DNA from: UBA3263 sp964549975
GTDB taxonomy: Bacteria; Bacteroidota; Bacteroidia; Bacteroidales; Muribaculaceae
Assembly (NCBI GenBank): GCA_964549975.1
Contig: CAZJWM010000011.1
Coordinates: 1-30,326 of the forward strand
Length of the DNA stretch: 30,326 nt
Direction of reading: 5' to 3'
The notes under the pieces are model-generated. The model had not been told where the DNA came from, did not search any database, and saw nothing but the letters and a program-made list of their open reading frames with translations. The position numbers and the translations under genes are program-made. Each line of letters begins with the position of its first letter. Position 1 is the first letter of the stretch. Below are positions 7,258 through 15,891 of the stretch, piece by piece.

Positions 7258-10200
7258 TCAGCCGCCACAACAGCGGCACAAACAGAGTGCCCATTAGTGC
7301 ATTCACCGCCATGCCCCACACCACCGCCGTGCCCAGCTCCCGTCGAGCTTCAGCTCCGGCTCCCGTGGCAAACATCATCGGCATCACCCCGAAAACGAAC
7401 GCCAGCGCCGTCATCATAATCGGCCTCAAACGCACCTGCGCCGCCCTCAGAGCGGCGCTTGTTGCATCCAGACCGCTGCGCACGAACTCCGTGGCATATT
7501 CCACAATCAGTATCGCATTTTTCGCCGCCATGCCCAGCAGCAGAATGATGCCTATCTGCGTGTAGACGCTCACGCTTTGCCGCATCAGAGTGCAGCCAAT
7601 CACCGTGCCCAACAGGGCCGTCGGGGCTGTTACCAACACCGCCGCAGCGTCGCGCCACGACTCATATTGCGCCGCCAGCACCAGCAGCGTCACCACCATG
7701 GCGAAGAGCATCACCCACCCCACCGTGGCACCCGGCTGCGTCTGCTGATAGGCCTCGCCCGTCCACGCATAGCCGAACTCCCGGCCCAACGCCTCACGGG
7801 CCGCCTCCTCCATCAGGGCAATCCCCTGCGAGGAGCTCACCCCATGGCGCGGCGTGGCCGTCAGGCTCGCCGACCGATAGAGATTGTAGCGACTCACCGA
7901 CGACTCGCCCATCGACGGCTCCACCGCCGCCACGCTCCCCAGCGGCACCATCTCGCCGGCGGCCGAGCGCACCGCCAGTTGCGCCACCCGCTCCGCCGCC
8001 GCTCGGGCCCACGGCGAGCCGCTGAGATTCACCTCATAAGTGCGACCAAACTTCACGAAATCGCCCGCATAGTCAGTGCCCATAAACGCCGACACCGTAG
8101 AATATACCTCGTCCATCGTCAAGCCCATCAGTTTCACCTTGTTGCGGTCGACCTTCAGTGCCAGTTGCGGCACCGCTCCGCGATAGAGCGACATCACCGA
8201 CGCAAACCGGTCGTCGGCCCCTCGCAGCGAGTCGCCCATCGCCGCCACCGCCTCGGCCAGTGCCACCGGGCCGTGGCTGTTGATGTCGAGAATCTGCATC
8301 TCCAGGCCGGATGTCATTCCCAAGCCGGGGATTGCCGGCGGTGCCAGCGAATAGATCTCCGCTTCCTCAATCGATGCCGTGGCCGAATCAGTGCGCTCAA
8401 TCAGTGCCGCCACCGACTCCCCCGGGCCGCGTCGCTGCGCCCACGGCCGCAACACCACAAACAGCGAACCGCCGTCGCTGCCGTCGCCGCCGCCCATAAA
8501 CGAATGGCCCGCAATCGAAATCACGTTTGCCACCTGCGGAAACTCCATCACCTTCTGCGAAATCCGGTGCATCACCGAGTCGGTGCGCTCCAGCGAGGCC
8601 CCTTGCGGCAGTTGCACCGACGTCATGAAATAGCCCATATCCTCCGTGGGCACATACTCCGTGGGCAGCCGTCGCAGCCCCGCAAACGCCCCGAAAAGCA
8701 ATGCCGCAAACACCGCCACCCAAAGCGCAGGACGTCGCAACATCCGCCCTGCTTGCGCGCCGAATGTCGCCGAAAAGCGCTCAAACAACGCATTAAACGC
8801 ACGGAACGCCACGCAACGAGAGCGACGCCTGCGGCTGCGCAAAAAGCGCGCACACATCGCCGGAGTGAGCGTCAGCGCAATCACCCCGGAGAAGGCTGTG
8901 GACACCGCTATGGTCAGCGCAAACTGCTTGTAGAGCTGCCCTGTGATGCCGCTTATGAACGCCGTGGGCACAAACACCGACATCAACACCAGCACCTCGC
9001 CCACAATGGGCCCCTGCAGCGAGCGCATGGCTCGGGACACGGCCTCGCGCGGCGGAGCACTGCTCCTCTCCAGCTCCCGCGAGCACCCCTCCACCACCAC
9101 AATGGCGTCGTCGACCACAATGGCTATGGCCAACACCAAGCCGAAGAGCGACAGCGTGTTCAGGCTGAATCCCATCAACTTCATCACCGCAAACGTGGCC
9201 ACCAACGACACCGGAATCACCAGCATCGCAATCGCCACGGCTCGCGGATTTTGCAGAAAAAGCCATATCACCATCATCACAATTGCCGCCGTCATCACAA
9301 ACGTGGAGAGAAGGTCGCGAATCGACGCGTCGACAAACTCCGTGGTGTCCAACACCACCCGAGCGTGTACCCCCTGAGGAAAATACTCCTCAAGCTCCGC
9401 CAACCGCGCCTTCACCTGCCGCGACACCTCCAGCGCATTGGCTCCCGAACGCTGACTCACCGCCAGCGCCGCCGCCTCGCGGCCGTTGATGCGCGACGTC
9501 TGCCCATAGCTTTCGCTGCCCAGTTCCACCTCGGCCACATCGCCCAGACGGAGCACGCGGCCGAGCGAATCGGCCCGCAAAACAATTGCGGCAAACTCCT
9601 GCGGCGAATTCAGTCGGCCATTGGCCGTGAGAGTGACGTCGAACGCCTGCCCCTTGGGCGACGGCGACGCCCCCACAGCGCCCGCGCTCACCGCCATGTT
9701 TTGACTCTCAATGGCCGCGACCACCTCTTGCGGCGAGATGCCGCGCACGCGCATTCGCGCCGGGTCGAGCCACACGCGCATACTGTAGTTGCCCGCGCCA
9801 AACACGTCGACGGAGCCCACGCCCGGCAGTCGCGCCAGGTCGTCAACCAGATTGAGCTGCGCATAGTTCGACAAATAGAGCGCGTCATACAGCTCCTGAC
9901 GGTCGGTTTCCAGAGCCACAAACAGCAGAATGTCGCCCGAGCGGGCCGCCACCGTCACCCCCTGCTGCTTCACCGCCGAAGGGAGCGACGCATCGGCCAT
10001 GGCAATGCGGTTTTGCACCTTCACCGACGCTTGATCGATGTCGGTGCCCTGCTCGAAAGTCACCGTCAGCGAGTAGCTTCCCGCCGACGACGTAGACTTC
10101 ATATACATCATTCCCTCCACGCCGTTGACCTGCTGCTCAATCGGTTGGCCCACGCTCTGCGCCACCGTCAGAGCGTCAGCTCCGGGATAGCTTGCCGACA

Positions 10201-10336
10201 CCATCACTGTGGGCGGAGCAATCTCCGGATATTGCGCCACCGGCAGCGTCAGCAGCGTCAAGCCGCCGGCCAGGAGCAGAAACAGCGCCACCACCGTGGC
10301 AAAAATCGGTCGGTTGATGAAAAAACGAGATATCAT
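7166..10336 (-). CDS. RND efflux pump, inner-membrane transporter (AcrB/HAE1 family)
   Basis: A 1056-aa proton-driven resistance-nodulation-division transporter, the usual length for the HAE1 family, exporting hydrophobic or amphipathic compounds through a tripartite complex. It opens with ISRFFINRPIFA and the first membrane helix, and has two large periplasmic loops. The proton-relay pair is visible in LAIAIVVDDAIVVVE near residue 405, and the matching Lys in GMAAKNAILIVEY near residue 950. The start overlaps the adaptor stop as ATGA (10333-10336). The last roughly 30 residues form a Gly/Arg-rich tail without similarity to the fold, encoded opposite the 3' end of the glycosyltransferase gene. 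The substrate cannot be inferred. Confidence 0.95.
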   Translation of the reverse strand: MISRFFINRPIFATVVALFLLLAGGLTLLTLPVAQYPEIAPPTVMVSASYPGADALTVAQSVGQPIEQQVNGVEGMMYMKSTSSAGSYSLTVTFEQGTDIDQASVKVQNRIAMADASLPSAVKQQGVTVAARSGDILLFVALETDRQELYDALYLSNYAQLNLVDDLARLPGVGSVDVFGAGNYSMRVWLDPARMRVRGISPQEVVAAIESQNMAVSAGAVGASPSPKGQAFDVTLTANGRLNSPQEFAAIVLRADSLGRVLRLGDVAEVELGSESYGQTSRINGREAAALAVSQRSGANALEVSRQVKARLAELEEYFPQGVHARVVLDTTEFVDASIRDLLSTFVMTAAIVMMVIWLFLQNPRAVAIAMLVIPVSLVATFAVMKLMGFSLNTLSLFGLVLAIAIVVDDAIVVVEGCSRELERSSAPPREAVSRAMRSLQGPIVGEVLVLMSVFVPTAFISGITGQLYKQFALTIAVSTAFSGVIALTLTPAMCARFLRSRRRRSRCVAFRAFNALFERFSATFGAQAGRMLRRPALWVAVFAALLFGAFAGLRRLPTEYVPTEDMGYFMTSVQLPQGASLERTDSVMHRISQKVMEFPQVANVISIAGHSFMGGGDGSDGGSLFVVLRPWAQRRGPGESVAALIERTDSATASIEEAEIYSLAPPAIPGLGMTSGLEMQILDINSHGPVALAEAVAAMGDSLRGADDRFASVMSLYRGAVPQLALKVDRNKVKLMGLTMDEVYSTVSAFMGTDYAGDFVKFGRTYEVNLSGSPWARAAAERVAQLAVRSAAGEMVPLGSVAAVEPSMGESSVSRYNLYRSASLTATPRHGVSSSQGIALMEEAAREALGREFGYAWTGEAYQQTQPGATVGWVMLFAMVVTLLVLAAQYESWRDAAAVLVTAPTALLGTVIGCTLMRQSVSVYTQIGIILLLGMAAKNAILIVEYATEFVRSGLDATSAALRAAQVRLRPIMMTALAFVFGVMPMMFATGAGAEARRELGTAVVWGMAVNALMGTLFVPLLWRLIRGRCGRSGGDGDQGSGGAGLSKADAAASE

Positions 10337-11436
10337 GGATGGGAGATTTGCGGGTTAATAATCATGCCGGGGCGCACCTTCAGCAGCGCGCGTGTCACGT
10401 AGAGCGTGCCCGGGCTAATCCCCTCGGCAATGACGCTCAGCGAGTCGCCCACCGTGGCTGCCACAGTCACCGGAGTATACTCCACGCAATTGTTGGAGTC
10501 GACGGTGTAGAGAAACGTGCCGCGCTGATCGCGGCCCACCGCCTCGGCCTGCACCGTCACAGCCCGGCGCAACACCTGAACCGGCAGCTCCACCCTCACG
10601 AACATGCCGCTGCGCAGCTCCCCGTCGGGGTTGTCGACGCGCGCCGTCACCGCCACCGTGCCCGTTGAGCGGTCGACCGATGGGGCGAAATAGCTGAAAT
10701 CGGCCGTGTAGGTAGCGGCAAAATCCTCGTCAAACAGCAACGGAATCTGCGTCAAATCGGCCACGCTGCCGTGGCTCAACAATTGGGCATACTCATCGGC
10801 CGTGATGCTGAACAGCGCCTTCATCTGCGAGTCGTCGAAGATACGCGCCAGTGTCACCGGGTCGTCGCTGCCGCTGAAATATGCTCCTGCCGAATAAGGG
10901 CAATCCGACACCCGGCCCGCAAACGGAGCGCGAATAGAGCAATGGCTCAGAGTGATTTCGGCAGTGCGCACGGCCGCCTCCGCGCTCTTCACCGCGGCCT
11001 CCGACGTGAGCACGTCGCTGTGGGCCTGAAGCACCTCCATTTGGCTCACCGCGTCGGCCTCCAAGGCCTGCTGCATCGCCGCATAATTGCGCCGATTGTA
11101 GTCGAGCGTGGCCCGTGCATCGGCCAGATTGGCTCGCGCTTGGCCCAGAGCGTTGACATAGACGTCGGGCTCGATGCTGAAGAGCAGAGTGCCCTGCTCC
11201 ACTCGGGAGCCCGGTTGATAGGATTTGGCCGTGAGAGTGCCGTCGATGCGCGTCACCAAGTCGACCTCGCGCATGGCCGCGAGATAGCCCGGAAATTCGC
11301 GAAACACCGTCACCGCCGAGTCGGTTTCCGCGCGGGCCACCGCCACCGTCGGCGTGGCCGTGTGAGCGCGATGAGAGTCGCCGTGGCAGCCGCTCAGCAG
11401 GCAAAGCCCTGCGAGGGCGAGAATGTGTCGTTTCAT
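10333..11436 (-). CDS. RND efflux periplasmic adaptor lipoprotein (AcrA/MexA-like)
   Basis: A 367-aa membrane-fusion protein that bridges the pump and the outer-membrane channel. The signal peptide ends in a lipobox (LLSGC, lipidated Cys17), so it is anchored in the inner membrane. A half-lipoyl motif (SYQPGSRVEQGTLLFSIEP) near residue 75 is followed by an alpha-hairpin rich in Ala, Asn and Arg (about 95-160), the second lipoyl half (HCSIRAPFAGRVSDC) and beta-barrel/membrane-proximal domains. ATGA overlaps join it to both neighbours, the outer-membrane factor upstream and the pump downstream. This indicates one operon with coupled translation. Confidence 0.95.
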   Translation of the reverse strand: MKRHILALAGLCLLSGCHGDSHRAHTATPTVAVARAETDSAVTVFREFPGYLAAMREVDLVTRIDGTLTAKSYQPGSRVEQGTLLFSIEPDVYVNALGQARANLADARATLDYNRRNYAAMQQALEADAVSQMEVLQAHSDVLTSEAAVKSAEAAVRTAEITLSHCSIRAPFAGRVSDCPYSAGAYFSGSDDPVTLARIFDDSQMKALFSITADEYAQLLSHGSVADLTQIPLLFDEDFAATYTADFSYFAPSVDRSTGTVAVTARVDNPDGELRSGMFVRVELPVQVLRRAVTVQAEAVGRDQRGTFLYTVDSNNCVEYTPVTVAATVGDSLSVIAEGISPGTLYVTRALLKVRPGMIINPQISHP

Positions 11437-12698
11437 GGGGTGGATAAGAAGTTGCCGCCCACCGCCTTCCAGAGCGTAATCAGTGCCGTCAGGGCGTTGC
11501 CTCGGGCTGCGATGAGCGAGTTGCGATTTTCGAGATATGTGATTTGAGCGTCGGCCACGTTGATAAACGCCGTCAGTCCGCCGCGATATTTTTCGATGGC
11601 CAATTCCTGGGCTCGGCGCGAGGCATCGACCGCGTCTTGCAGCACCGCAATCCGCCGGAGCGTATAGCGATAGTCGGCCAAGGCGCTGCGCGTCTCCTCC
11701 ACCGCCGTGAGCACCGTCAACTCATAGGCATCCGTGGCCGAGAGCATTTGCTCGCGAGCCGAGGCCACCGCATAGCGCCGCGCCAGACCGTCGAACAATG
11801 TCCACGTGAGCGTCGGCGTCAGCGAGTAGGCCAAGTCGCCGCGGTCCACTCCGATGCTGCCGCTCAATTGCAGATGAGGCAGATAGGCCTTGCGTTCCAC
11901 CCCCATCTGCGCCGCATAGACCTCGATTTGGCGCAGCGCCTGCCCCACGTCGGGCCGGGCCATCAGTAGCGACATATCCACCGCTGCCGGCACCGGCTGC
12001 TCCGCCTCCGGAAGCGGCTGCGGCTCGGCCAGACGGCGAATCAGCGCCGTGTCGGCTGCAGAGGTCAACACCGTCAGCGCGTTGAGCGTCTTGTCAATTG
12101 TGGCCTGCAACTGAGGCACCCCGGCCAGCGTGGTGAAATAGACCGCCTCAGCCTCGCTCACGTCGAGTTGCGAAGCCAGACCGGCCTCGTGGCGAGCGCG
12201 GGCAATCTCCATGGCCGAGCGTTGGCTTTCGGCATGCTCCAGCGCCACAATCAGTTGGCGTTGCGCCGTGCGCAGCTGCACATAGTCAGTGGCCACCTCC
12301 GCCATCAGCGAGAGCATCACCCCGCGCGCTTCGGCGCGGCTGAGCTCCACCGAGGCCTTGTCGCCTCGGCTCTGCGTCGCGATGCGTCCGAAGACGTCCA
12401 CCTCCCACGAGAGCGTGGCCGAGGCCGTGAGGCCCCACTTGGTGGAGCGTTCGCGGCCATAGGAAGCCTCTGCGCCGATGACGGGGAAATAGCCGGCGCG
12501 GGTGGAGCGCAGCGTCAGTTGCGACATGGCCACGCTGCGAGCCGCCTGCTTCAGCGAGAAGTTTTCGGCCTCGGCCCTGAGCATCAATTCCTGCAACAGC
12601 GAATCGCCGAAGGCCGCTTGCCGATAGTCGATTTCTTGAGCCGAAAGCGCGGCACAGAAGGCCGCGGCAGTGGCAATCAAGAGTGTGTGTCTAATCAT
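11433..12698 (-). CDS. TolC-family outer-membrane efflux factor
   Basis: A 421-aa protein with a cleavable signal peptide (cleavage probably after ALSA) and the duplicated helical-barrel layout of TolC/OprM channels. Each half has a long coiled helix pair (for example AEAENFSLKQAARSVAMSQLTLRSTRAGYFPVIG and the matching C-terminal RRAQELAIEKYRGGLTAFINVADAQITYLENRN region). It is the first gene of the minus-strand efflux operon, so the order is channel-adaptor-pump. No lipobox is convincing, so it is probably not lipidated, unlike OprM. It diverges from the glutamine synthetase gene across a 97-bp intergenic region. No consensus promoter is visible on the minus strand there. Confidence 0.92.
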   Translation of the reverse strand: MIRHTLLIATAAAFCAALSAQEIDYRQAAFGDSLLQELMLRAEAENFSLKQAARSVAMSQLTLRSTRAGYFPVIGAEASYGRERSTKWGLTASATLSWEVDVFGRIATQSRGDKASVELSRAEARGVMLSLMAEVATDYVQLRTAQRQLIVALEHAESQRSAMEIARARHEAGLASQLDVSEAEAVYFTTLAGVPQLQATIDKTLNALTVLTSAADTALIRRLAEPQPLPEAEQPVPAAVDMSLLMARPDVGQALRQIEVYAAQMGVERKAYLPHLQLSGSIGVDRGDLAYSLTPTLTWTLFDGLARRYAVASAREQMLSATDAYELTVLTAVEETRSALADYRYTLRRIAVLQDAVDASRRAQELAIEKYRGGLTAFINVADAQITYLENRNSLIAARGNALTALITLWKAVGGNFLSTP

Positions 12699-12733
12699 TT
12701 TCAGGTATTTTTTCAGTAAAACGCAAATTGATG

Positions 12734-12743
12734 AACAATTGTT
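12734..12743. promoter_or_regulatory. 10-bp palindrome between divergent operons
   Basis: AACAATTGTT is a perfect palindrome 13 bp upstream of the glutamine synthetase -7 box and 36 bp upstream of the efflux operon start. Its position would suit an operator acting on one or both operons. A 10-bp AT-rich palindrome can arise by chance. Confidence 0.3.
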
Positions 12744-12755
12744 GAAAAAATGTTG

Positions 12756-12763
12756 TATCTTTG
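12756..12763 (+). promoter_or_regulatory. Bacteroidetes -7 box for glutamine synthetase-porX
   Basis: TATCTTTG fits the TAnnTTTG consensus exactly, 33 bp before the ATG at 12796, in an AT-rich stretch. A -33 TTTG at the expected spacing is not evident. The nearest TTG triplets are at 12728 and 12739. Confidence 0.65.
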
Positions 12764-12795
12764 CCGAAAACTATACCCCTTAATAAACAATATTC

Positions 12796-14250
12796 ATGGA
12801 ATCTAACGAATTGAACAAACCGGTTAAATTCTCCTCGCGCGAGGAGATAATGGAGTTTGTAGACCGCCACAACATCGTGATGGTCAACTTTATGTATCCC
12901 GCAGGCGACGGTCGCCTGAAAACGCTCAATTTCTCAGTCTACGACCGAGACTATCTCTACACAATCCTCACCACCGGTGAGCGCGTTGACGGCTCCTCGC
13001 TCTTCAACTTCATCAGCGGTGCAAACAGCGACCTCTACGTCTTGCCGCGCTACTCCACCGCCTTCGTCGACCCCTTTGCTCCGGTGCCCACCCTGACGAT
13101 GCTCTGCTCATTCTTCGACAAAGATGGCAACAAACTCGCCGAATCGCCCGAAGCCACGCTGCATCGCGCCTGCAAAGCCTTCACCGACACCACCGGCCTG
13201 CAATTCCAGGCCATGGGCGAATTGGAATTCTACGTAGTCTCTGATGCCATCAACGACTTCCCCGCCGTGGATCAACATGGCTACCATGAGAGCGCCCCCT
13301 TTGCCAAACACAACGACTTCCGCGTGCGCTGCATGGACATGATCACCCGCGCCGGCGGCAAAATCAAGTATGGCCACTGCGAAGTGGGCAACTTCACCCT
13401 CGACGGCAAACTCTACGAGCAAAACGAGATTGAATTCCTCCCCGTGCCCGCTGAAGATGCCGCCGACCAACTGATGTTGGCCAAATGGATTATCCGCAAC
13501 CAAGCCATGCGCGAAGGCCTCGACGTGAGCTTCGCCCCGAAGATCACCACCGGCAAAGCCGGCAGCGGCTTGCACATCCACATGCGCCTGATGCGCGACG
13601 GCCGCAACATCATGCTAAACAACGACCTACGTCTGAGCGACGACGCACGTCGCCTCATTGCCGGACTGATGGAGATGGCTCCATCGATCACCGCCTTCGG
13701 CAACACCACCCCCACGAGCTATTTCCGCCTCGTGCCCCATCAGGAAGCTCCCACCAACGTATGTTGGGGCGATCGCAACCGCTCGGCCCTGGTGCGCGTG
13801 CCCTTAGGATGGTCCACCCACACCGACATGAGTGCCCTGGCCAACCCCGGCGTGGCCCCCGTGGAGGTGGATCCCACCGCCAAGCAGACCATCGAAATCC
13901 GTTCGGCCGACGGCTCCGCCGACATCTATCTGCTGCTGGCCTCGCTGGCCGTGGCCGCGCGTCGCGGTTTTGAGATGGGCGACAAGGCCCTTCTGCTTGC
14001 CGAACGCACCTACGTGAGCGTCAACATCCACGACGCTGCCAACGCCGACCGCCTCGAGCAACTCGACTCGCTGCCCGTGGACTGCGCCGAAAGCTCCGTG
14101 CGCCTCGACGAAGCCCGCGACATCTACGAAGCCGACGGCGTATTCTCCCCCGCAATGATCGACGCTCAGATTGCAAAACTCCGCAACTATGAGGCCACCG
14201 ACTCGCTCCACATGAAGCAGCTGGTGGAAGAATATTTCCACTGCGGATAA
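12796..14250 (+). CDS. Glutamine synthetase (type I-like, 484 aa)
   Basis: Condenses ammonia and glutamate to glutamine with ATP in the cytoplasm. Recognisable active-site motifs, in order, are GERVDGSSL (the Asp-latch region) near residue 56, ELEFY and the metal-ligand segment HCEVGNFTLDGKLYEQNEIEF (about 195-215), GSGLHIHMRL (the conserved His segment) near 255, NRSALVRVP near 330 and IEIRSADGSADIYL near 365. The length is that of a type I enzyme. The Tyr adenylylation motif (NLYDLPPEE) of enterobacterial GlnA is absent, so control by adenylylation is unlikely. It is 31 bp upstream of porX and probably co-transcribed with it. Bacteroidetes also carry larger type III enzymes, and this is not one of those. 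Confidence 0.92.
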   Translation: MESNELNKPVKFSSREEIMEFVDRHNIVMVNFMYPAGDGRLKTLNFSVYDRDYLYTILTTGERVDGSSLFNFISGANSDLYVLPRYSTAFVDPFAPVPTLTMLCSFFDKDGNKLAESPEATLHRACKAFTDTTGLQFQAMGELEFYVVSDAINDFPAVDQHGYHESAPFAKHNDFRVRCMDMITRAGGKIKYGHCEVGNFTLDGKLYEQNEIEFLPVPAEDAADQLMLAKWIIRNQAMREGLDVSFAPKITTGKAGSGLHIHMRLMRDGRNIMLNNDLRLSDDARRLIAGLMEMAPSITAFGNTTPTSYFRLVPHQEAPTNVCWGDRNRSALVRVPLGWSTHTDMSALANPGVAPVEVDPTAKQTIEIRSADGSADIYLLLASLAVAARRGFEMGDKALLLAERTYVSVNIHDAANADRLEQLDSLPVDCAESSVRLDEARDIYEADGVFSPAMIDAQIAKLRNYEATDSLHMKQLVEEYFHCG

Positions 14251-14281
14251 ACCCTCAGAAACTGTTAACTCACACTTTTTT

Positions 14282-15823
14282 ATGGCAAAAATACTCTGGA
14301 TTGACGACGAAATAGACCTTCTGAAACCCCACATCCTCTTCCTCAAGGCCAAAGGCTACGAGGTGGAAACCGTCAACAACGGCCGCGACGCCATCGACAT
14401 GGTGCCCGCCTCGCGCCCCGACCTGATCTTTCTCGACGAGAATATGCCCGGCCTATCCGGACTGGAGACCCTCAGCCGCATCAAGCAAGTGGCCCCCCAC
14501 GTGCCCGTGGTGATGATCACCAAAAACGAAGAGGAAAATATCATGGATCAGGCTGTGGGTCAAAAGATTGCCGACTATCTCATCAAGCCCGTCAACCCCA
14601 ACCAGATATTGATTGCCATCAAAAAGCATCTCCACTCCGAGCAGCTGGTGAGCGAGAAAACCTCCGTGGACTATCGTCAGGAGTTTATGGCCATCAGCGA
14701 CGCCATGGCGCGCTGCACCACCTTTGCCGACTGGCAGCAGCTCTATCAGCGTCTGGTGTTTTGGGAGTTGGAACTCACCGGCGCCGGCACCAACATGGAC
14801 GACATCCTGCTGATGCAGCAACGCGACGCCAACACCGCCTTCACCCGCTTCGTGAAACAAAACTACGCCGGCTGGCTTCAGGGGGGCGACGATGCCCCCC
14901 TGATGAGCCCGCGCGTGTTTCATCGGTCGGTGTTCCCGTTGCTCGACCGCGGCGAGAAGGTGTTTTTCATACTCATCGACAACTTCCGCCTCGACCAGTG
15001 GGCCACCATACGCCCCATCCTGGCCGAGCACTTCAACTTTGAGGAGGGCACCTATTGCGCCATCCTCCCCACCGCCACACAATATGCTCGCAACGCCATC
15101 TTCTCCGGCCTGATGCCCAACGACATTGAGCGCCTGTTTCCCGACCTCTGGATTGACGAAGACGACGAGCGCAGCAAAAACCTCAACGAGTCGCCGCTGA
15201 TAGCCACCCTCTTTGAGCGCTATCGCCGCCCCGTGAAATTCAGCTACAACAAAATCAACGACAACGCCGCCGGCGAGCGCCTGCTGCGCGAATTTTCCAA
15301 CCTCGAAGGCAACGACCTCAACGTGGTGGTGTTCAACTTCATAGACATGCTCAGCCATGCGCGCACCGACTCCAAGATGATTCGCGAACTTGCGGCCACC
15401 AATGCCGCCTATCGCTCGCTGACCGAGTCGTGGTTTCGCCACTCCACGGCCCTGGAACTCTTTCGCCGCATAGCCGAAAAAGGCTACAAAATAGTGTTGA
15501 CCACCGACCACGGCTCCATCCACGTGGACACCCCCGTGAAGGTGGTGGGCGACAAAGCCACCACCACCAACCTGCGCTACAAAGTGGGCAAGATGCTCAA
15601 CTACAACCCCAAACAAGTGTTTGAAATGCGCCGACCGCAAGACTTCGGGCTCCCCTGCCCCAACGTCAGCTCCGCGTATATCTTCGCCACCGGGCGCGAC
15701 TTCTTTGCCTACCCCAACAACTATAACCACTACGTGCAATACTACACCGACACGTTCCAGCATGGCGGAGTGTCGTTGGAGGAGATGGTGGTGCCGTTGG
15801 TCACTCTCACGCCCAAATTTTGA
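14282..15823 (+). CDS. porX: PorX: response regulator with PglZ-type phosphodiesterase domain
   Basis: A 513-aa protein. Residues 1-120 are a CheY-like receiver with Asp8/Asp9, phospho-acceptor Asp52 (DLIFLDENMPG), Thr80 and Lys102 (LIKPVNP). The rest is a PglZ/alkaline-phosphatase-like domain with metal-binding segments FFILIDNFRLDQW (about residue 230) and VLTTDHGSIHVDTPVK (about 403). This fusion is characteristic of PorX, which with the kinase PorY and sigma factor SigP controls type IX secretion in Porphyromonas gingivalis. PorX is a zinc-dependent phosphodiesterase acting on oligonucleotides. Neither porY nor secretion genes are in the window. Its stop overlaps the -33 element of the next transcription unit. 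Confidence 0.92.
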   Translation: MAKILWIDDEIDLLKPHILFLKAKGYEVETVNNGRDAIDMVPASRPDLIFLDENMPGLSGLETLSRIKQVAPHVPVVMITKNEEENIMDQAVGQKIADYLIKPVNPNQILIAIKKHLHSEQLVSEKTSVDYRQEFMAISDAMARCTTFADWQQLYQRLVFWELELTGAGTNMDDILLMQQRDANTAFTRFVKQNYAGWLQGGDDAPLMSPRVFHRSVFPLLDRGEKVFFILIDNFRLDQWATIRPILAEHFNFEEGTYCAILPTATQYARNAIFSGLMPNDIERLFPDLWIDEDDERSKNLNESPLIATLFERYRRPVKFSYNKINDNAAGERLLREFSNLEGNDLNVVVFNFIDMLSHARTDSKMIRELAATNAAYRSLTESWFRHSTALELFRRIAEKGYKIVLTTDHGSIHVDTPVKVVGDKATTTNLRYKVGKMLNYNPKQVFEMRRPQDFGLPCPNVSSAYIFATGRDFFAYPNNYNHYVQYYTDTFQHGGVSLEEMVVPLVTLTPKF

Positions 15824-15849
15824 GGAGACTCGGAATTTGCGTACTTTTG
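15819..15849 (+). promoter_or_regulatory. Full Bacteroidetes promoter for the DUF4836-ABC operon
   Basis: TTTG (15819-15822), a 19-bp spacer and TACTTTTG (15842-15849) match the -33/-7 consensus in sequence and spacing. The -33 element overlaps the porX stop codon. The start codon at 15892 lies 42 bp after the -7 box. Confidence 0.8.
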
Positions 15850-15891
15850 CAAACCAATTTACACTCTAACATATTTTACACAACGTACACA

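Noticed and set aside
7577..10402. Very long plus-strand open frame (941 codons) opposite the RND pump gene
   Set aside because: Its translation is a His/Arg/Gln-rich low-complexity string without domains. It exists because the GC-rich pump gene lacks stops in the complementary frame.
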